This document shows positions 6,579 through 7,862 of a stretch of 7,862 nt of DNA, piece by piece. Below the pieces are notes generated by a model that worked only from the letters and a program-made list of their open reading frames with translations, was not told the origin of the DNA and made no database searches. Source of the stretch: JAYOFM01 sp038117225 (GTDB taxonomy: Bacteria > Pseudomonadota > Alphaproteobacteria > Rhodospirillales > Casp-alpha2); NCBI GenBank assembly GCA_038117225.1, contig JAYOFM010000141.1, positions 1 to 7,862 of the forward strand. The letters are read 5' to 3'. Positions within the stretch are counted from its first letter, which is position 1; every line of letters begins with the position of its first letter. The position numbers and the translations under genes were made by a program.

Positions 6579-7136
6579 CTAGAACAGCGGCGCTACCGCC
6601 GCCTGCAATTCCTCGAAGGTGGCGTGGGTCTTCGTCGCCCCCTCGGCATGCACGAACTGGTAGGCCGGCTGCCCCTGGCGGTCGAATACCAGCACCGTGG
6701 GGATGCGGTCGATGCCGCCGAAAACCTTCGTCACCTCGTCATCGACGCCGCCGCCAAGCACGCTGAACGCCGGCTTGGTCATGCCGAGGAAACGCCGCAT
6801 GCGGGCACCGGCACCGGCATCCTCGATGAAGGCCTCGAACACGTTGACCGCGATGATGGCGAGTTTCGCCGCGTCATGGGCCTTGCGGAGCGTATTGAGA
6901 TGGCCGAATTCCGGCCGGCACGGCGGACACCAACTGGCAAAGAAGGCGATGACGACGACGCGGCCGTCGAGCCCGCCCAGCGCCGGTCCCGCCAGATGCG
7001 GCATGGCGCCCAGCGCGGAGGTCCGCTCACCGTCCATCGCCACCAGCGTCAGGTCCGCCCGGGCACCGGCCATCGCCAGTACGATTACCGCGAGAGCGGT
7101 AAAACCGCCGATCAGGTTGCGGGTCGAAACATTCAT
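6579..7136 (-). CDS. Exported TlpA/ResA-like thioredoxin-fold protein
   Basis: The 185-residue protein begins with a signal peptide: basic MNVSTRN, a hydrophobic core (about 8-24), and an A-x-A site suggesting cleavage after Ala27. The mature part is a thioredoxin fold with strand VVVIAFFAS, then WCPPC at 69-73 followed by RPEF, which is the TlpA/ResA/CcmG active site. The cis-proline loop follows as RIPTVLVFD. Such periplasmic proteins reduce or exchange disulfides, for example on apocytochromes or copper-binding proteins; no cytochrome-maturation gene is visible to identify the client. The ATG at 7136 is preferred because it begins the signal peptide seven bases after the STAS gene stop. 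A longer reading into the STAS gene would destroy the signal. It converges on the EAL-like gene with only 11 bases between the stops and no obvious terminator hairpin. Confidence 0.9.
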   Translation of the reverse strand: MNVSTRNLIGGFTALAVIVLAMAGARADLTLVAMDGERTSALGAMPHLAGPALGGLDGRVVVIAFFASWCPPCRPEFGHLNTLRKAHDAAKLAIIAVNVFEAFIEDAGAGARMRRFLGMTKPAFSVLGGGVDDEVTKVFGGIDRIPTVLVFDRQGQPAYQFVHAEGATKTHATFEELQAAVAPLF

Positions 7137-7143
7137 TCGCAAT

Positions 7144-7449
7144 TCAGTGCCCCTTCGTCGGCACGCCGTCAACAGTCGTATCGAGAATCGTGATGACGCC
7201 GTCGAGCCGCGCCAGTACCAGCATCTTCCGCGCCTGCGCGCCGACGCCGGTGATGGCGAAGCGTTTGCCGCGCCGGCGCGCCGCCTGCAGCGCCTCGACC
7301 AGGCTGGCGAGACCGGCGCTGTCGATGCGCGTGACCTCGGCGAGATCGACCAGCAGGCCTTCCACGTCACCGAGCCCGCGCAACAAATGGCGCCGCGTGG
7401 TGGCGGCCGAGCGAAAATCGAACTCACCGCGTAGGCTCAGGGTCTGCAT
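7144..7449 (-). CDS. Stand-alone STAS-domain protein (anti-sigma factor antagonist type)
   Basis: The 101-residue protein is a single STAS domain: an opening strand with LRGEFDF, LLVDLAEVTRIDSAGLASLV with the conserved Asp43-Ser44, then helix ALQAARRRGKRFAITGV and the closing helix. Ser44 sits at the position phosphorylated in SpoIIAA/RsbV-type antagonists. MlaB-like STAS proteins share the fold, so partner-switching is likely but not certain. No anti-sigma kinase, phosphatase or Mla gene is present in the window. The start at 7449 is supported by a strong Shine-Dalgarno (GGGAGGT, minus strand 7460-7454) four bases before the ATG. The thioredoxin gene follows after seven bases, so the two form an operon. 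Confidence 0.9.
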   Translation of the reverse strand: MQTLSLRGEFDFRSAATTRRHLLRGLGDVEGLLVDLAEVTRIDSAGLASLVEALQAARRRGKRFAITGVGAQARKMLVLARLDGVITILDTTVDGVPTKGH

Positions 7450-7453
7450 GGCA

Positions 7454-7460
7454 ACCTCCC
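7454..7460 (-). promoter_or_regulatory. Strong ribosome binding site of the STAS gene
   Basis: The minus strand reads GGGAGGT followed by TGCC and ATG, a near-ideal Shine-Dalgarno. It fixes the start of the STAS gene and suggests high translation relative to the other genes in the window, whose sites are weaker. Confidence 0.8.
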
Positions 7461-7468
7461 GTCATTGC

Positions 7469-7486
7469 TGATGGTGAAACATCACC
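7469..7486. promoter_or_regulatory. Short inverted repeats in the STAS gene leader
   Basis: TGATG (7469-7473) and CATCA (7480-7484) are inverted arms, overlapping a second pairing, GGTGA (7473-7477) with TCACC (7482-7486). They lie about ten bases upstream of the ribosome site of the STAS gene. They could be an operator or a leader hairpin, but arms this short can occur by chance. Confidence 0.25.
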
Positions 7487-7630
7487 GGGTGGCATGTCGG
7501 GCATAGGGCGGAATCAAGGCTTTATGACGACATTTCATGCTGTCGGGACCGGTTTCAGGGGCTTTTGGAGGACTTTTGGGGCGCTTTATACCCACATGTA
7601 ACGGTCTAACTAATTGATATTGCTTAAAAT

Positions 7631-7666
7631 ATGACAATTCTGGGGAAAAATGTGGTCATTTGTCAT
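7631..7666. promoter_or_regulatory. Inverted repeat ATGACAA-N22-TTGTCAT
   Basis: ATGACAA (7631-7637) and TTGTCAT (7660-7666) are perfect inverted arms in an AT-rich patch, with an extra GTCAT at 7655-7659. The pattern suggests a binding region for a transcription factor upstream of the STAS operon, but no regulator can be named. Confidence 0.28.
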
Positions 7667-7748
7667 CATTTCCGACGCCGCGATCGGCGAAACCACCCCC
7701 TCGACGACGCTGAGGCGAGCCATCGCTTTTCCGAGAATTCTTCACAAT

Positions 7749-7773
7749 GTCAAACAGCGGGGTCAAACAGCGG
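7749..7773. repeat. Perfect 12-base tandem direct repeat
   Basis: GTCAAACAGCGG occurs at 7749-7760 and again at 7762-7773, separated by a single G (period 13). Only these two copies are seen in the window. A slippage duplication or a paired protein-binding site are both possible. Confidence 0.8.
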
Positions 7774-7862
7774 CGCGGGGGGCCCCCGGTGGCCGAGTTT
7801 AGCGATAATAACGGCCCGCACGCAAAAAAAACAACCCCCCACAAAAAATTGGCGCCCCCAGG

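Larger units (their letters stand above)
7450..7862. other. 413-base region without a convincing gene
   Basis: No reading frame here has the composition or motifs of a real protein. The part nearest the STAS gene presumably holds that operon's promoter: a TATAAA on the minus strand (7590-7585) is a possible -10 but has no good -35. The AT-rich patch 7605-7670 carries repeated TGAC/GTCA half-sites. The far end is rich in homopolymer runs (G6C5 at 7777-7787, A8 at 7824-7831, C6 at 7835-7840, A6 at 7843-7848). Confidence 0.5.

Noticed and set aside
7137..7427. N-terminal extension of the thioredoxin gene into the STAS gene
   Set aside because: It overlaps the STAS gene in another frame, is Arg/Ser/Pro-rich, and would bury the signal peptide that starts naturally at 7136.
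7676..7689. Hairpin CGCCG-CGAT-CGGCG as an intrinsic terminator
   Set aside because: The stem is only five bases and no T tract follows on either strand.
7656..7844. Small 62-codon minus-strand open frame at the right end
   Set aside because: It covers the tandem repeat and homopolymer runs, has no ribosome site, and its composition is not protein-like.

Overview
The window looks like GC-rich bacterial chromosome, most likely from an alphaproteobacterium of the Rhodospirillales type. This is inferred from codon usage and gene families; no rRNA or marker gene confirms it. No tRNA, rRNA, CRISPR array or recognisable insertion sequence was seen.

Left third (1-1935, minus strand): the decayed remains of one large membrane sensor or channel gene. 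Reading right to left, it has an N-terminal hydrophobic signal or anchor, a type 1 periplasmic-binding-protein domain, and a beta-rich domain that resembles the ligand-binding domain of pentameric (Cys-loop/Pro-loop type) ligand-gated channels. After a frameshift it continues into a tryptophan-rich transmembrane segment that leaves the window. Two in-frame stops and the frameshift break it, so it is called a pseudogene. This is the most unusual item here.

Middle (1936-6567, plus strand): an AT-rich intergenic region with nested inverted repeats precedes a short set of co-directional genes. These are an XRE-type HTH regulator with a C-terminal cupin domain, an 815-residue flavoprotein of the dimethylglycine/sarcosine dehydrogenase type (FAD oxidoreductase fused to a GcvT-like folate-binding half), and a 401-residue protein ending in a degenerate, probably non-catalytic EAL domain. 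The likely logic is that the cupin regulator senses an amino-acid-like or amine metabolite and controls the demethylating flavoenzyme. The link of the EAL-like protein to this is positional only.

Right part (6579-7449, minus strand): a compact two-gene unit converging on the EAL-like gene. It holds a stand-alone STAS-domain protein (anti-sigma-factor-antagonist type) with a strong ribosome binding site, followed seven bases later by an exported TlpA/ResA-like thioredoxin with a WCPPC active site.

The last 413 bases (7450-7862) hold no convincing gene. They contain a perfect 12-base tandem repeat, a 7-base inverted repeat in an AT-rich patch, and a closing stretch rich in homopolymer runs.
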